A DNA stretch of 56,966 nucleotides, taken from NCBI GenBank assembly GCA_023254175.1, contig JALQYJ010000034.1:1-56966 (forward strand). Direction: 5' to 3'. Numbering within the stretch: position 1 is the first letter of the stretch; the number at the start of each line of letters is the position of its first letter. A program made the translations under genes and the position numbers. Origin of the DNA: Runella sp. (GTDB lineage Bacteria > Bacteroidota > Bacteroidia > Cytophagales > Spirosomataceae). Under the pieces are notes generated by a model that saw only the letters and a program-made list of their open reading frames with translations, ran no database searches and was not told the origin of the DNA. Positions 49,862 through 56,966 of this stretch are shown here, piece by piece.

Positions 49862-51373
49862 TTATGGCATCAATTTCATTTCTACACGACGGTTTTTCTT
49901 CAATCCATCTACCATACCGTTGTCAGCTATTGGTTTGAAGGCACCGTAAGCATCCACCACAATGCGGCTTGGATCTTTCAAACCTGCTTGTGACAAGTAC
50001 TGCTTCACGGCATTTACACGCCGCTCAGACAAGGCTACGTTATAGCGGTCAGATGCACGGCGGTCGGCATGACCTGCCATCTGCAATCGACATTGCGTTT
50101 TATTCATCAATTCTACTACTTTATTCAATAAATCGTAGAATTCAGGCTTGATGATGGCTTTATCGGTATCAAACAATACGTTGGCAAAAATTTCTGAACA
50201 AGCCATTCCTGGCAGTGCATCTTTCACGTACTTATCGAAATCAATTTTTTGACCCGATCCTGTTACGATACTTCCAGCAGGCGTATTTGGCTCTTTGTCG
50301 AAATAATCAGACACACCATCGTTGTCCGTATCTGTTAACAAACGAGGGTCAATTTCCTTAGGTTTATTTGCTTTAGCAATTGAATCAATTTCTGACAACG
50401 AAAGGATTTTTGGAGGCTTAACCAGCAATCGTGGGTCAGTATAACGCAAGTGGTAGAACCCTTTACCAGCATCTAACGCATTGAAATCGTACGCCCATTT
50501 GCCGTTTTTCTTCTGTACGCGAAGAGGTTTTTTACCCAATTTGTAGGTTAAACTAACAGCAAAGAATCCGTACTTATCAAGTGCTGAGCTTCCTTTAGGA
50601 GTTCCTGAGAAACTATTGGCCGTACTACCTTGGTACAAACGCCCACCTTCGCCACCATCATAAATGGCCGATGGGTCACCCCCTACTGTTGCATCAAGTT
50701 TTTCAGTATTTACGTTGTTTAAGCGAAAATCTAAACCTAAATCTAGGCTTTTGTTTAATTCGTACGAAGTACTGAACCCTACTGGAATCACCCATTCTTG
50801 AGTGTATGCCGAGGCTTTTTTGTTCAAATCCGTGATGTTGTTTCGCAACGTCGGAGAATCATCCGAGCGGCGTTGTAAACGGCCAGAGCCTAATTGATAC
50901 GCCGTCGAACGGAACCAAACTTGGCCTACCCCGCCGTACAAATCCATTTTCCAACGCTTCATCTTTGTGGGACCAAAAAGGAGACCTTTTAGGTTAACAG
51001 TCGCTGCAACGTCTGCTTGGAAATAGTTAGCATTAAAGTACGATTGGTAAATACGGCGTTTCATCCCTTTGAGATTACCTCCACCTACATCAAGACGTGC
51101 CCCAAAAAGGTACGTAAGTTGTTTTCCAAGAGTTAACCCTACGTGCATGGTACCACGCTCCGACTGGCTGTCGAAATTATTCGTCCCTACAGACCAAAAA
51201 TCATACTCACGCAAGTCACCATAGAACTGACTTGGGCCAGCATAAACACCAAGTGACCAAGTGTTCATCTTGTAGGGACCTTCATAAGGGGCTTTCGGAT
51301 TATACTGTGCTTGGGCTTCAAGCAAGTATGTTCCCAACATTAAGAACGTGACAAGCAGAAATACTTTTTTCAT
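49862..51373 (-). CDS. OmpA-family outer-membrane protein with TSP3 repeat
   Basis: This 503-residue protein has a signal peptide (MKKVFLLVTFLMLGTYLLEA) and an N-terminal barrel region (GPSQFYGDLREYDFW, LGKQLTYLFGARLDVGGGNL, FFAVSLTYKLGKK). A calcium-binding TSP3-type stretch follows (DTDNDGVSDYFDKEPNTPAG, near residue 345), then a C-terminal OmpA peptidoglycan-binding domain (VLFDTDKAIIKPEFYDLL, MAGHADRRASDRYNVALSE, RRVNAVKQYL, KKNRRVEMKL). It anchors the outer membrane to the cell wall; in Bacteroidota such proteins also take part in gliding or secretion. A promoter element lies upstream at 51437-51444. Confidence 0.93.
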   Translation of the reverse strand: MKKVFLLVTFLMLGTYLLEAQAQYNPKAPYEGPYKMNTWSLGVYAGPSQFYGDLREYDFWSVGTNNFDSQSERGTMHVGLTLGKQLTYLFGARLDVGGGNLKGMKRRIYQSYFNANYFQADVAATVNLKGLLFGPTKMKRWKMDLYGGVGQVWFRSTAYQLGSGRLQRRSDDSPTLRNNITDLNKKASAYTQEWVIPVGFSTSYELNKSLDLGLDFRLNNVNTEKLDATVGGDPSAIYDGGEGGRLYQGSTANSFSGTPKGSSALDKYGFFAVSLTYKLGKKPLRVQKKNGKWAYDFNALDAGKGFYHLRYTDPRLLVKPPKILSLSEIDSIAKANKPKEIDPRLLTDTDNDGVSDYFDKEPNTPAGSIVTGSGQKIDFDKYVKDALPGMACSEIFANVLFDTDKAIIKPEFYDLLNKVVELMNKTQCRLQMAGHADRRASDRYNVALSERRVNAVKQYLSQAGLKDPSRIVVDAYGAFKPIADNGMVDGLKKNRRVEMKLMP

Positions 51374-51436
51374 AATAAACTTTTTTGTAATGTTGAATAA
51401 TGGGGATACGTTTATCTTTATGCCCTCTACTTATGG

Positions 51437-51444
51437 CAAAAATA
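51437..51444 (-). promoter_or_regulatory. Promoter element for the OmpA-family gene
   Basis: On the minus strand TATTTTTG matches TAnnTTTG exactly, 64 bp upstream of the start codon. A TTG lies 21 bp further upstream as a possible -33 element. Confidence 0.45.
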
Positions 51445-51539
51445 GTATTTCCTAACCAAATTCGACAACAAAAGTAGAGATTCAATTTTTATTTCAAAAA
51501 TGTTTTGTTCTTCTAAAGAAAATTCTTTTTGCCCAATTT

Positions 51540-52673
51540 TCAAAGCCGATGGGTTATTTTCTTTAAAATTTCGTTTTTCCATTGCGCAAATGTTCCTGCT
51601 AAAATTTGTTCACGAGCCTGACCCACAAGCCACAAATAGAACGTTAAGTTGTGTACACTGGCAATTTGCGAGCCTAAGATTTCTTCTGATTTAATCAAAT
51701 GGCGAAGATAGGCTTTTGAATAAAAAGAGCTCACATAGCCGCCTAAAGTCTCATCGATTGGCCTGAAATCATCTTTCCATTTCTCATTTCGGATGTTTAC
51801 TACCCCTTGGGTTGTGTACAAAATTCCATGGCGCGCGTTACGTGTTGGGAGCACACAATCAAACATATCTACCCCTAAAGCAATACTTTCTAAAATATTT
51901 TCTGGTGTCCCAACTCCCATTAAGTATCGAGGTTTGTCTTTGGGCAAAATATCACACACCAACTCGGTCATTTCGTACATATCTTCGGCAGGCTCTCCTA
52001 CCGACAATCCACCAATAGCATTTCCTTCTCGCCCCATACTCGCAATAAATTCGGCCGATTGGCGCCTTAAATCCTTATACGTACTTCCTTGTACAATGGG
52101 AAACATAGTTTGGCCGTACCCATACTTTGGTTCAGTAGCATCAAATCGTTCGCAGCACCGTTTCAACCAACGATGCGTCATCTCCATAGACTTGCGAGCA
52201 TACGAGAAATCACACGGGTAAGGAGTACATTCGTCAAAAGCCATAATGATATCTGCCCCAATCTTCCGCTGAATATCCATGACGCCTTCGGGCGTAAAAA
52301 AATGCAAAGAACCGTCGATATGCGACTTAAATTTTACTCCTTCTTCTGTAATTTTTCTCCCAGTTCCCGCCAGTGAATATACCTGATACCCACCGCTATC
52401 GGTCAAAATGGGGCGCTCCCAACCGTTAAACTTGTGTAAACCTCCTACTCTTTCCAGTATATCCAATCCTGGCCGTAAATACAGATGATAGGTATTGCCT
52501 AAAATTATTTGTGCTCCAATATCTTCCTTTAGCTCCCGTTGATGTACCGCTTTTACAGTACCAGCAGTACCTACTGGCATAAAAATAGGGGTTTGAATTA
52601 TCCCATGATCTGTATGAACAACCCCAGCGCGGGCTTTTGAATGTGGGTCGTTGGTTACTAATTCAAATTTCAT
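51540..52673 (-). CDS. tgt: Queuine tRNA-guanine transglycosylase lacking the zinc cysteines
   Basis: This 377-residue protein is full length for Tgt. Motifs: SDSGGYQVYSL-like TDSGGYQVYSLAGTGRKI, IMAFDECTPYPCDFSYARKS (catalytic Asp), GGLSVGEPAEDMYEM, LMGVGTPENILESI and FDCVLPTRNARHG (nucleophile Asp). Where the family has the CxCxxC zinc motif, this protein reads DETLGGYVSSFYSKAYLRHL, so all three Cys are gone, while the later His (SVHNLTFY) is kept. It exchanges guanine-34 for preQ1 in certain tRNAs. The gene stands alone. Confidence 0.95.
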   Translation of the reverse strand: MKFELVTNDPHSKARAGVVHTDHGIIQTPIFMPVGTAGTVKAVHQRELKEDIGAQIILGNTYHLYLRPGLDILERVGGLHKFNGWERPILTDSGGYQVYSLAGTGRKITEEGVKFKSHIDGSLHFFTPEGVMDIQRKIGADIIMAFDECTPYPCDFSYARKSMEMTHRWLKRCCERFDATEPKYGYGQTMFPIVQGSTYKDLRRQSAEFIASMGREGNAIGGLSVGEPAEDMYEMTELVCDILPKDKPRYLMGVGTPENILESIALGVDMFDCVLPTRNARHGILYTTQGVVNIRNEKWKDDFRPIDETLGGYVSSFYSKAYLRHLIKSEEILGSQIASVHNLTFYLWLVGQAREQILAGTFAQWKNEILKKITHRL

Positions 52674-52761
52674 TCTTGTTCGTTTGATTGATTACTCGCG
52701 CACTTAACGCACTTTTTTTTGCAAAAATACGGGGTGATATTGGTTTATCTAGTTCTGTAAC

Positions 52762-52793
52762 TTTCTGTATGCCAAAATAGCCAGTTATATTTG
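52762..52793 (+). promoter_or_regulatory. Promoter for the glycosyltransferase-rsmG unit
   Basis: TTTCTG (52762-52767), 18-bp spacer, TATATTTG (52786-52793), an exact TAnnTTTG match. The expected start is near 52800, just before ATG 52812. Confidence 0.5.
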
Positions 52794-52811
52794 CAGACTT
52801 ATTAAAAATAC

Positions 52812-53987
52812 ATGGATATACTTTATTTCCCTGATTGGCCTTCACATCCTATCATCAATACATCATTAGGTTTGCTAGGCATAACCGTTCTAGTCCAACT
52901 CTATTATCTTTTGGGCGTTTTTACGAGGCTACTTTTTAGGCGTTCACCAACGCCTCCTTCGCAGTTACCTCCCGTAACTGTTGTGGTATGCGCTCACAAT
53001 GAACTCGAAAACCTGCGCACATTACTTCCAATGCTCAATGAACAAGACTATCCTAACTACGAAGTGATTGTCATGGACGACCGCTCGGTGGATGGCACCG
53101 TCAATTTTGCCGATACCGAAGCCAAGCAATGGAAACGGGTTCGTTTTTTGCACATCGAACAGGAATACGAGCATGTCACACCCAAAAAGTATGCCATCAC
53201 TACAGCCGTACGTAGCGCCAAGCACGAAATTATTTTACTTACCGACGCCGACTGCCGCCCTACAACCGACCAGTGGATTAAGGGAATGGTTGCTTACTTG
53301 ACCCCCGATAAACAGATCGTCATTGGTTTTTCTCCCTATGAAAAACGATCAGGTTTTCTTAATCGCCTCATCCGTTTTGAGACCTTTTATGCAGCCATTC
53401 AATACCTCTCACTTGCCTTAGCAGGAAAACCCTACATGGCTGTTGGGCGAAATTTGATGTATCGAAAATCACTTTTTTTACAAAACAAAGGTTTTTATAC
53501 CCACTTGCGAGTGACTGGAGGAGACGACGACCTGTTGATGAATGAAATTGCCACCCCCCAAAATACTGCCGTTTGTCTCGACCCCGATACATTTATGGTG
53601 TCTATTCCTAAACGAAACTGGGCCGCATGGTATTGGCAAAAAAAACGACATCTTTCGGTAAGTAAGTACTACAAATTCCCAAATAAAGTTCGACTTGCTG
53701 TTTTATCAGGAACACATATACTAAGTTGGATATTTTTTATCGGTTTAGCAGCATGGGTTGGACTCTCCTTCCCGACTTTACAATTAGGGTACATTATCGT
53801 TATTGCTAGTATTTTTGGACTGCGTTTGGTTACTCAATGGATTATACTAGGGATAGCAAGTCGTAAACTTTACAAGTCAGTTGGGTGGTTTGTTATTCCA
53901 TTTATGGACTTTGTTTTATTCGTTTATTACATCGTGATGTCGATAGTCATGTGGGCTAACCGACGCAAAAAAGTGCGCTGGCATTAA
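52812..53987 (+). CDS. Family 2 membrane glycosyltransferase
   Basis: This 391-residue protein has an N-terminal helix (about 14-38). A GT-A catalytic domain follows: PVTVVVCAHNELENLRTLL, VIVMDDRSVDGT, EIILLTDADCRPT (DxD-like), YMAVGRNLMYRKS and VTGGDDDLLMNE, then KRNWAAWYWQKKRHLS (QxxRW-like). Three C-terminal helices end the protein (about 300-385). It resembles processive-type synthases adding sugars to envelope polymers or lipids. The sugar donor is unknown. rsmG follows after 42 bp. Confidence 0.87.
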   Translation: MDILYFPDWPSHPIINTSLGLLGITVLVQLYYLLGVFTRLLFRRSPTPPSQLPPVTVVVCAHNELENLRTLLPMLNEQDYPNYEVIVMDDRSVDGTVNFADTEAKQWKRVRFLHIEQEYEHVTPKKYAITTAVRSAKHEIILLTDADCRPTTDQWIKGMVAYLTPDKQIVIGFSPYEKRSGFLNRLIRFETFYAAIQYLSLALAGKPYMAVGRNLMYRKSLFLQNKGFYTHLRVTGGDDDLLMNEIATPQNTAVCLDPDTFMVSIPKRNWAAWYWQKKRHLSVSKYYKFPNKVRLAVLSGTHILSWIFFIGLAAWVGLSFPTLQLGYIIVIASIFGLRLVTQWIILGIASRKLYKSVGWFVIPFMDFVLFVYYIVMSIVMWANRRKKVRWH

Positions 53988-54029
53988 CTCACTTGTCGGC
54001 GCAATGATTAGCTTAATTTTTCTGTTGTT

Positions 54030-54650
54030 ATGGAAATCATCGAAAAATATTTTCCCCATCTTACTCCAACTCAACACGACCGTTTTGCGCGTTTGAAGGA
54101 GTTATATGCTCAGTGGAATGCCCAAATTAATGTTATTTCTAGGCAAGACGTTGAGAACCTCTACGAGCGCCATGTGCTTCATTCACTTGGCATTGCCAAG
54201 GTTGTACAGTTTGCCGAATTTGCTAGTATCTTGGATGTAGGTACTGGAGGGGGGTTCCCAGGGATACCATTGGCTATTATGTTTCCAGAATCCGAATTTC
54301 ATTTGGTTGACAGCATAGGCAAGAAGATAAAAGTGGTAGAAGCTGTGGCCGAAGCCCTTAACCTCACCAACGTCCGTGCCGAACACTGCCGCGCCGAACA
54401 GGCCGATAGCGATTATGATTTTGTTGTTACGCGTGCCGTCGCAAGGATTACACCTTTACACGGCTGGGTCAAAAATAAAATTAGCCGCAACCACGTTCAT
54501 TCTATCTCTAACGGCGTATTAGCTTTAAAGGGCGGGGATTTAGATGAAGAAATGAGCGAACTCAAGCGTAAATACAAAATCTACAACTTACAAGACTTTT
54601 TTGAGGAAGAGTTTTTTGAAACCAAAAAAATCGTGTACGTTCCAAACTAA
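54030..54650 (+). CDS. rsmG: 16S rRNA (guanine-527-N7) methyltransferase
   Basis: This 206-residue protein has the GidB/RsmG pattern: QWNAQINVISRQDVENLYER then HVLHSLGIAK, SAM-binding ILDVGTGGGFPGIPLAIMFP, FHLVDSIGKKIKVVE and DFVVTRAVARI. It methylates G527 of 16S rRNA. It is full length and co-directional with the glycosyltransferase gene upstream and the PH-like small gene downstream. Confidence 0.96.
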   Translation: MEIIEKYFPHLTPTQHDRFARLKELYAQWNAQINVISRQDVENLYERHVLHSLGIAKVVQFAEFASILDVGTGGGFPGIPLAIMFPESEFHLVDSIGKKIKVVEAVAEALNLTNVRAEHCRAEQADSDYDFVVTRAVARITPLHGWVKNKISRNHVHSISNGVLALKGGDLDEEMSELKRKYKIYNLQDFFEEEFFETKKIVYVPN

Positions 54651-54682
54651 ACTTGTTCAACACTATAACTCTCTCATGAATC

Positions 54683-54958
54683 ATGAACGAAATATTCAAA
54701 TCAAGTAGCATCAAAGACCCTGTTCGTCCCAACGAAGTACATCTTACTGAAAAAGGAGTAAGCTTCAAGCTAAAGAAGCTCATTGGCGGCACTGAACAGT
54801 TTGTATTTTACAGCGACATCTCAGGCGTAGAGATTGACAGCGGTATGTTTTTTGCCACTATTCGCGTTATTCCCCGTGCAAGGCCCGAAATTGTGATTGA
54901 AAACTTCACCAAAGGGGATGCCCAACGCATCAAAGAGCTCATTTTGGAGCGTGTATAA
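54683..54958 (+). CDS. Small PH-like domain protein, hypothetical
   Basis: This is a 91-residue soluble protein with alternating beta segments (VHLTEKGVSFKLKKL, TEQFVFYSDISGVEID, FATIRVIPRARPEIVIEN) and a C-terminal helix (GDAQRIKELILERV). That order recalls bacterial PH (bPH) domains. The function is unknown. It lies 33 bp after rsmG and is probably in the same transcript. Confidence 0.6.
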   Translation: MNEIFKSSSIKDPVRPNEVHLTEKGVSFKLKKLIGGTEQFVFYSDISGVEIDSGMFFATIRVIPRARPEIVIENFTKGDAQRIKELILERV

Positions 54959-55023
54959 TTGACTGATTTTAAGAGTAAAAGGCTATTTAATCAAAAAAAC
55001 AGCAAAAAAATATTAAGAAAATC

Positions 55024-55054
55024 TTGCTTGTAATTGTTAAAGCTACTAATTTTG
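55024..55054 (+). promoter_or_regulatory. Promoter for tRNA-Asn
   Basis: TTG (55024-55026), 20-bp spacer, TAATTTTG (55047-55054), an exact TAnnTTTG match, 32 bp upstream of the tRNA. Confidence 0.55.
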
Positions 55055-55086
55055 CACCACCAAATCAGAAACGATGACGGTCAAAC

Positions 55087-55160
55087 TCTCGAATAGCTCA
55101 GTCGGTTAGAGCATCTGACTGTTAATCAGAGGGTCGCTGGTTCGAGCCCAGCTTCGAGAG
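55087..55160 (+). tRNA. tRNA-Asn (anticodon GTT)
   Basis: Acceptor TCTCGAA / TTCGAGA pairs perfectly; D arm GCTC-AGTCGGTTA-GAGC; anticodon arm TCTGA-CTGTTAA-TCAGA with GTT; T arm GCTGG-TTCGAGC-CCAGC; discriminator G. CCA is not encoded (CCT follows). A hairpin terminator lies 10 bp downstream, and island-type genes follow. Confidence 0.96.
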
Positions 55161-55170
55161 CCTCTCAATC

Positions 55171-55206
55171 AAGCACTTACGAGATAAAACTTGTAAGTGC
55201 TTTTTT
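55171..55206 (+). terminator. Intrinsic terminator after tRNA-Asn
   Basis: AAGCACTTAC / GTAAGTGCTT stem with a 12-nt loop and a T6 run. Confidence 0.85.
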
Positions 55207-55230
55207 ATTTGATACACAATTTGATACACA
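55207..55230. repeat. Two tandem copies of a 12-bp direct repeat
   Basis: ATTTGATACACA occurs twice back to back just after the tRNA terminator. It lies at the junction between housekeeping DNA and AT-rich island genes, so it may belong to an integration or recombinase-binding region. Confidence 0.6.
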
Positions 55231-55246
55231 AACGCTTCACTTAGCT

Positions 55247-55510
55247 TCAAACATCTACTATCTCGAACAACGAAGATAGAAAAGGTTTTCCATAAATCGA
55301 ATAGTAAATCTGGTCTTCGGGAAGTAGGTTCACTTTTTCCACTTGCAATATCGTTTGGGCTGGATAAATAGTAACGGGTTCTCTACACCTTACTTTAAAT
55401 GGACAATGTAACCTCATCAATTTTCCATTCTCGCCAATAATCAACATTGAAAATGGGTCTAAGTACTGTATTGATTGCTTATCCATATACGAAAGAAATT
55501 TAGAGGCCAA
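55247..55510 (-). CDS. Hypothetical island-encoded small protein
   Basis: This 87-residue protein may start instead at residue 9 (MDKQSIQYLDPFSMLIIGEN). No signal or membrane helix; it has a Cys pair (LHCPFKVRCREP) and a C-terminal IYYSIYGKPFLSSLFEIVDV. No family recognised. It is the last gene of a minus-strand island run after DUF3871 (31-bp gap) and is AT-rich like its neighbours. Confidence 0.5.
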   Translation of the reverse strand: MASKFLSYMDKQSIQYLDPFSMLIIGENGKLMRLHCPFKVRCREPVTIYPAQTILQVEKVNLLPEDQIYYSIYGKPFLSSLFEIVDV

Positions 55511-55541
55511 TCATTGCTAATTGACCCCGTTGAACAAAACC

Positions 55542-56555
55542 TCATTGTAAAAACCAGTTAAAAGAACTATCCTCTAAGGTGTAGCTGATGTTCCTTACAA
55601 AATCAAACGCATTTTGACTTCTATCCAAGAAGGTATCAATGTAGCTCTGCTTGTTTGCTCCTGTAAATAGATTGTAGAGTCTCCACAACGAAATACTTCC
55701 ATCATCTAACCTGCAAAACGATTGGTCATTGTAGTAATCTTTGACAACTGTATTGAGGTGGCCGTCTGGAAATAAGAACTTGGGAATACCTTTACGCTGG
55801 GCATTGGGAAGATACTGGTACATACGGGTTCTTCCAATGAGTTTTGCAAACTGTTCTTCCTGTAAGGTATATTCTCCTAACCTATGTAAAGCATCTACTT
55901 GGCGTTTGGGTTGGAACTTAGTAAGCAATTCAAAAACAGCATTGCACAAATCCAGCATACTTTTCACTTTGAGGTCTTGTACGTACCCATCTGACCAAAC
56001 ACATAGATTGGTGCAAACTCTATTCTCAAACCCAATAAATACCTTAAAATGCTCATCTGAACCCTTCCGATTGTAAAGGTTGTCTAAATTATAGGCTTTC
56101 ACTCCTCCAATCGTAAGACTTAATTGATTCCCATTGATGGTTTCAGTAATGTTGGGTAGCTCAATCACAAAAGCACAACGCTCATAGTAAATCGTTTCTT
56201 CGTGTTTTAACAACTCCTTAGCAGGTTTGTGTCGAGCATCAGGTATTCTCCCCTTGACAGGATGGGATAAGCGAATACTGGGCGATAGAATTTTTTCCCC
56301 ACTAAAAACATGATGTGCTACTTGTTCGACCCCTTGGATAAAATCTACATGACTTATCAAGGGTTCGTTATCCTTCACAAAAACAGGGATAATGTGTTCT
56401 TGTTCAATGGTTTTTAAACTCATTGGTACAGTATTAGCCAAAATAAATGCTTTATCGTGAGAAGGTTCTACTTCTAAAATTGGGTCAAAACTCACAATGT
56501 TAGTAGATAGTTCTTTACTGCCACGTTGGACTGGTGTTAGGGCGAATGTTTCCAT
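55542..56555 (-). CDS. DUF3871 family protein
   Basis: This 337-residue protein has DUF3871-like features: VDFIQGVEQVAHHVFSGEKI, SPSIRLSHPVKGRIPDARHK, CAFVIELPNITETINGNQLS, LTIGGVKAYNLDNLYNRKGS, FVGFENRVCTNLCVWSDGY-like text (IGFENRVCTNLCVWSDGY) and LFTGANKQSYIDTFLDR. The family is found mainly on Bacteroidota conjugative and integrative elements; its function is unknown. Its start overlaps the end of the upstream AAA gene by 41 bp, which suggests tight co-expression. Confidence 0.82.
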   Translation of the reverse strand: METFALTPVQRGSKELSTNIVSFDPILEVEPSHDKAFILANTVPMSLKTIEQEHIIPVFVKDNEPLISHVDFIQGVEQVAHHVFSGEKILSPSIRLSHPVKGRIPDARHKPAKELLKHEETIYYERCAFVIELPNITETINGNQLSLTIGGVKAYNLDNLYNRKGSDEHFKVFIGFENRVCTNLCVWSDGYVQDLKVKSMLDLCNAVFELLTKFQPKRQVDALHRLGEYTLQEEQFAKLIGRTRMYQYLPNAQRKGIPKFLFPDGHLNTVVKDYYNDQSFCRLDDGSISLWRLYNLFTGANKQSYIDTFLDRSQNAFDFVRNISYTLEDSSFNWFLQ

Positions 56556-56966
56556 TGGGAATAAGTTGATTAGAATTAAAACTTGAAGTAATTGCTGGTT
56601 TTGAAGGGTTTAGCTCCTCTTTTCGACGGTCAAACTGGACTCTAAACTGCTGTTGTTCAACAGAAGATACCGAATAATAAAGCTCCCGTAGTTCATCCAC
56701 ATTGGTACATTCAGCGATGAGTAGCCCTAAATCATAATTAGGGACACCCATATTGCACCAATCAGCTATTTCTTTCCCCGTTTGAGAGTTGATTTTGAAT
56801 TCAGGTTTTCCCATGAATAACCCTGTACGGTCTTTGCTTGCAGTAGCATTATGCCGTATATCCAACTCAAATACAATGGTAAACTCATAGTCAACTCCTT
56901 CTCTTTGAATGGGTTTCATACCTACTTTTTCTGGTACCATCTTTCCATTTTTCTCAGAAAGTACAT
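56515..56966 (-). CDS. AAA-family ATPase of an integrative element, C-terminal part (5' end outside window)
   Basis: The frame stays open from the right window edge (reading VLSEKNGKMVPEKVGMKP) to a stop at 56515; the ATG at 56940 is internal. The segment GVDYEFTIVFELDIRHNATA then SKDRTGLFMGKPEFKI is typical of the C-terminal end of AAA_24-like phage/island ATPases. The last 60 residues are a polar tail (Asn, Ser, Pro rich). The P-loop would lie outside the window. Confidence 0.7.
   Translation of the reverse strand, partial: VLSEKNGKMVPEKVGMKPIQREGVDYEFTIVFELDIRHNATASKDRTGLFMGKPEFKINSQTGKEIADWCNMGVPNYDLGLLIAECTNVDELRELYYSVSSVEQQQFRVQFDRRKEELNPSKPAITSSFNSNQLIPNGNIRPNTSPTWQ

Noticed and set aside
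55207-55230. Start of a CRISPR or iteron array
   Set aside because: Only two 12-bp copies without spacers; too little for either.
1-56966. CRISPR array, riboswitch or rRNA operon
   Set aside because: No regularly spaced repeats, no recognisable riboswitch aptamer and no rRNA-like sequence seen in reading both strands.

Overview
The window looks like chromosome of a Bacteroidota bacterium, most likely Cytophagales and close to Runella or other Spirosomaceae (inference, no database search). Reasons: genes have A-rich leaders without clear Shine-Dalgarno sites; several starts are preceded by the Bacteroidota promoter pattern TTTG-N19-TAnnTTTG; the block DUF177-rpmF-plsX-fabH-efp-accB-accC is in its usual Bacteroidota order; and there are DUF6814, DUF3871, OmpA/TSP3 and planctomycete-type cytochrome/DUF1501 families.

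Layout. 1-1024: 3' part of an AT-rich AlbA_2/RecG-like ATP-binding regulator. 1401-6293 (minus strand): a secreted PQQ-type beta-propeller dehydrogenase, an M28 peptidase, an XRE-cupin regulator and an MsbA-like ABC exporter. 6390-6518: a decayed DUF433 gene. 6706-12792: a three-gene set of PSCyt1/DUF1549/DUF1553 protein, DUF1501 protein and a composite membrane cytochrome. 12932-15754: a DUF2141 protein, an SLC45-like sugar transporter with a palindrome inside its promoter, and an outer-membrane barrel. 15991-21437: ribosome and fatty-acid housekeeping operon.

21782-33606 reads as one short-chain-acid (acetate/propionate) module. It has an orphan InsA-type zinc-ribbon/HTH protein, a porin, an MHS-family transporter, small membrane proteins, an SLC5-STAC-histidine kinase, a single-domain receiver, a propionyl-CoA-synthetase-like ligase and acetyl-CoA synthetase. 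Outer-membrane entry, inner-membrane uptake, sensing and CoA activation are therefore encoded together. A near-consensus promoter in front of the porin overlaps a perfect 9-bp palindrome. The resemblance to proteobacterial CrbS/CbrA acetate signalling, but with an output-less receiver and an orphan HTH protein, makes this the most interesting system here.

34146-47126: an SDR oxidoreductase, a secreted small protein, an M20 amidohydrolase, nadD, acpP-fabF-rnc, a barrel protein, an LVIVD lipoprotein, a large DUF4011/COG1112 SF1 helicase with a degenerate C-terminal nuclease-like tail, and a membrane Fe-S oxidoreductase. 47219-54958: glf, a UDP-sugar dehydrogenase, an OmpA protein, a zinc-site-less tgt, a family-2 glycosyltransferase, rsmG and a PH-like small protein.

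55087-56966: tRNA-Asn(GTT), its terminator, a 12-bp tandem repeat and then AT-rich minus-strand island genes (small hypothetical, DUF3871, AAA ATPase C-terminus). This looks like the edge of an integrative element next to the tRNA. All coordinates and motifs were read by eye; family names come from recognising motifs, not from searches.
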